From Caulobacter sp. (GTDB lineage Bacteria > Pseudomonadota > Alphaproteobacteria > Caulobacterales > Caulobacteraceae), in the NCBI GenBank assembly GCA_014378155.1, contig JACMOF010000065.1, forward strand, positions 1 to 5,932: DNA of 5,932 bases, read 5' to 3'. Of this stretch, positions 5,242 through 5,932 are shown piece by piece (the first letter of the stretch is position 1; every line of letters begins with the position of its first letter). The translations under genes were made by a program, and so were the position numbers. Below the pieces are notes generated by a model. The model made no database searches. It had not been told where the DNA came from and saw only the letters and a program-made list of their open reading frames with translations.

Positions 5242-5499
5242 ATGTCTATTCTCGCATGGATCGTTCTTGGCCTTGTCGCCGGGTTCATCGCCAGCAAGAT
5301 CGTGAATCGTTCGGGCGGAAGCCTAGTCCTCGACTTGGTTCTGGGCATCATCGGCGCCGTCGTCGGCGGCTTTCTGTTCAATCAGTTCGGTAGCGCCGGC
5401 GTTTCTGGCCTCAACCTCTACAGCCTGCTCGTCGCCACGATTGGCGCGGTGGTCGTTCTGGTGATCTACCACATGCTTTCGGGCCGCCGCGCGCTCTAG
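5242..5499 (+). CDS. GlsB/YeaQ/YmgE family stress response membrane protein
   Basis: An 85-aa inner-membrane protein of the transglycosylase-associated (PF04226) family. It begins MSILAWIVLGLVAGFIASKI, and three hydrophobic segments are visible at about residues 3-18, 29-47 and 60-79, rich in Gly-x-x-Gly and Ala spacing. The family signature, an early W-I-x-x-G-L-x-A-G-x-x-A stretch and the central LGIIGAVVGGFLF, is clear. Length is normal. The start at 5242 is preferred over upstream in-frame codons because a perfect Shine-Dalgarno sequence GGGAGG (5231-5236) lies 5 nt before it. The gene stands alone, with a possible stress promoter upstream and a strong terminator downstream. Family members are induced by stress, but their biochemical role is not established. 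Confidence 0.95.
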   Translation: MSILAWIVLGLVAGFIASKIVNRSGGSLVLDLVLGIIGAVVGGFLFNQFGSAGVSGLNLYSLLVATIGAVVVLVIYHMLSGRRAL

Positions 5500-5522
5500 C
5501 GCCGAGGTTCATCACGAACGCG

Positions 5523-5550
5523 AAAGCCCCCTGGCGACAGGGGGCTTTTT
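5523..5550 (+). terminator. Intrinsic terminator after the YeaQ-like gene
   Basis: AAAGCCCCCTG (5523-5533) pairs perfectly with CAGGGGGCTTT (5538-5548) around a GCGA (GNRA-type) loop, with a run of five T at 5546-5550. Flanking ACGC and GCGT can extend the stem after a small mismatch. This is a textbook Rho-independent terminator 24 bp past the stop, and the A-run on the left arm allows bidirectional use. Confidence 0.95.
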
Positions 5551-5580
5551 GCGTTTGGTCCCCCGCCGAAGGTCCATCAA

Positions 5581-5751
5581 ATGAGGTCACTGGACCCGAA
5601 AATTGGGCTTCGCGCGATGGGCAAAGGCGTTCCGTGGGCTAGCACGGAACAGCCTGACGCACTGGGATTGGGATTGCAGGCGAGCATTTCCATTGAAGGG
5701 GGTGTCCTGGCCCGCCTGCGACTGAACTTCACCATCGAGACACAATCCTGA
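5581..5751 (+). CDS. Doubtful 56-aa ORF, possible histidine-kinase ATPase relic
   Basis: ATG 5581 is preceded by GAAGG (5568-5572) at 8 nt and the frame runs to TGA 5749-5751. The product contains GKGVP, then after 12 residues LGLGL, then GG-x-L and NFTIE. In order and approximate spacing this resembles the G1 (DxGxGxP), G2 (GLGL) and final-strand pattern of HATPase domains of HisKA_2-type kinases. The key G1 Asp is replaced (AMGKG), and nothing upstream of it looks like a kinase. Third-position GC is lower than in the clear genes. It may be a genuine small gene, a relic, or chance. Confidence 0.25.
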   Translation: MRSLDPKIGLRAMGKGVPWASTEQPDALGLGLQASISIEGGVLARLRLNFTIETQS

Positions 5752-5797
5752 TCGCGGTGCGATCTTCCGCCTGCCGAAGCTGGGCGCCCTTCAGGCC

Positions 5798-5843
5798 AGA
5801 CCCAGGCGGAGACCCGGGCGGCTTCCTGGCCGGACCCGGCGGG
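5798..5843 (+). repeat. Cluster of three imperfect 12-bp GC repeats
   Basis: AGACCCAGGCGG (5798-5809) and AGACCCGGGCGG (5810-5821) are adjacent and differ at one base. A related GGACCCGGCGGG follows at 5832-5843 and forms a small palindrome GACCC-GGC-GGGTC (5833-5845). They lie just beyond the stop of the minus-strand ORF at the right edge and could form part of its 3' end. Confidence 0.5.
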
Positions 5844-5932
5844 TCAAAGCTTCGCTTCCGCCAGCACGACGGGGTCACTCTGCGAGCGGAAGCACTCGGG
5901 GTCGAACTCCGCCAAAGAGGCCAGGCCGTCCC
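5844..5932 (-). CDS. C-terminal end of an unknown minus-strand protein (partial)
   Basis: Reading in from the right edge on the minus strand, one frame gives 28 residues beginning DGLASLAEFDPECF and ending VVLAEAKL, then TGA at 5846-5844. The composition is balanced and protein-like, with GC-rich third positions (GAC GGC CTG GCC, GAG TTC GAC CCC). I do not recognise the family from so short a tail. A second minus frame is also open here to about 5729 but gives a Pro/Arg/Trp-rich product typical of a shadow frame. Confidence 0.4.
   Translation of the reverse strand, partial: DGLASLAEFDPECFRSQSDPVVLAEAKL

Noticed and set aside
4941..5381. Minus-strand open frame over the YeaQ-like gene and its leader
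   Set aside because: It is antisense to a clear gene and its composition (Arg/Pro/Thr-rich) is that of a shadow.

Overview
The window is GC-rich DNA with strongly GC-biased third codon positions. The gene content (hybrid PAS-type histidine kinase, LOV/HWE histidine kinase, PHB-depolymerase-type esterase, YflT-like and GlsB/YeaQ-type stress proteins) points to an alphaproteobacterium, most likely in or near the Caulobacteraceae. This assignment rests on recognised protein families, not on a marker gene.

Layout. Positions 1-170 are the end of an IS3-family insertion sequence whose OrfA reads leftwards out of the window. It abuts the broken remainder of a hybrid histidine kinase (171-847), which has lost everything upstream of the end of its kinase domain and also carries a frameshift in its receiver domain. 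Next come a small lipoprotein with a PepSY-like C-terminus (973-1317) and a general-stress YflT-like protein (1373-2128) ending at a strong hairpin. An alpha/beta-hydrolase esterase of the PHB depolymerase family (2264-3442) follows. Close behind it is a decayed LOV-domain blue-light HWE histidine kinase (3473-4558) with an uncertain or shifted N-terminus, one internal frameshift and one nonsense codon. On the opposite strand lies a 68-aa protein (4692-4898). Immediately after its stop is a short relic of the 5' end of a cyanophycin synthetase gene (4589-4690, minus). A GlsB/YeaQ/YmgE stress membrane protein (5242-5499) with a textbook terminator follows, then a mostly non-coding stretch containing a doubtful 56-aa ORF, and the C-terminal tail of an unknown minus-strand protein at the right edge.

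Theme. This looks like an accessory stress and signalling region that is eroding. Intact genes encode envelope or stress proteins and an esterase linked by family to polyhydroxyalkanoates. Three other genes (two sensor kinases and cphA) are truncated, frameshifted or interrupted. A possible general-stress (EcfG-type) promoter lies before the YeaQ-like gene. I see no tRNA, rRNA or CRISPR array. No clearly new system is visible; the most interesting signals are the cyanophycin synthetase relic with its tightly abutting small ORF, and the stepwise-decayed LOV kinase.
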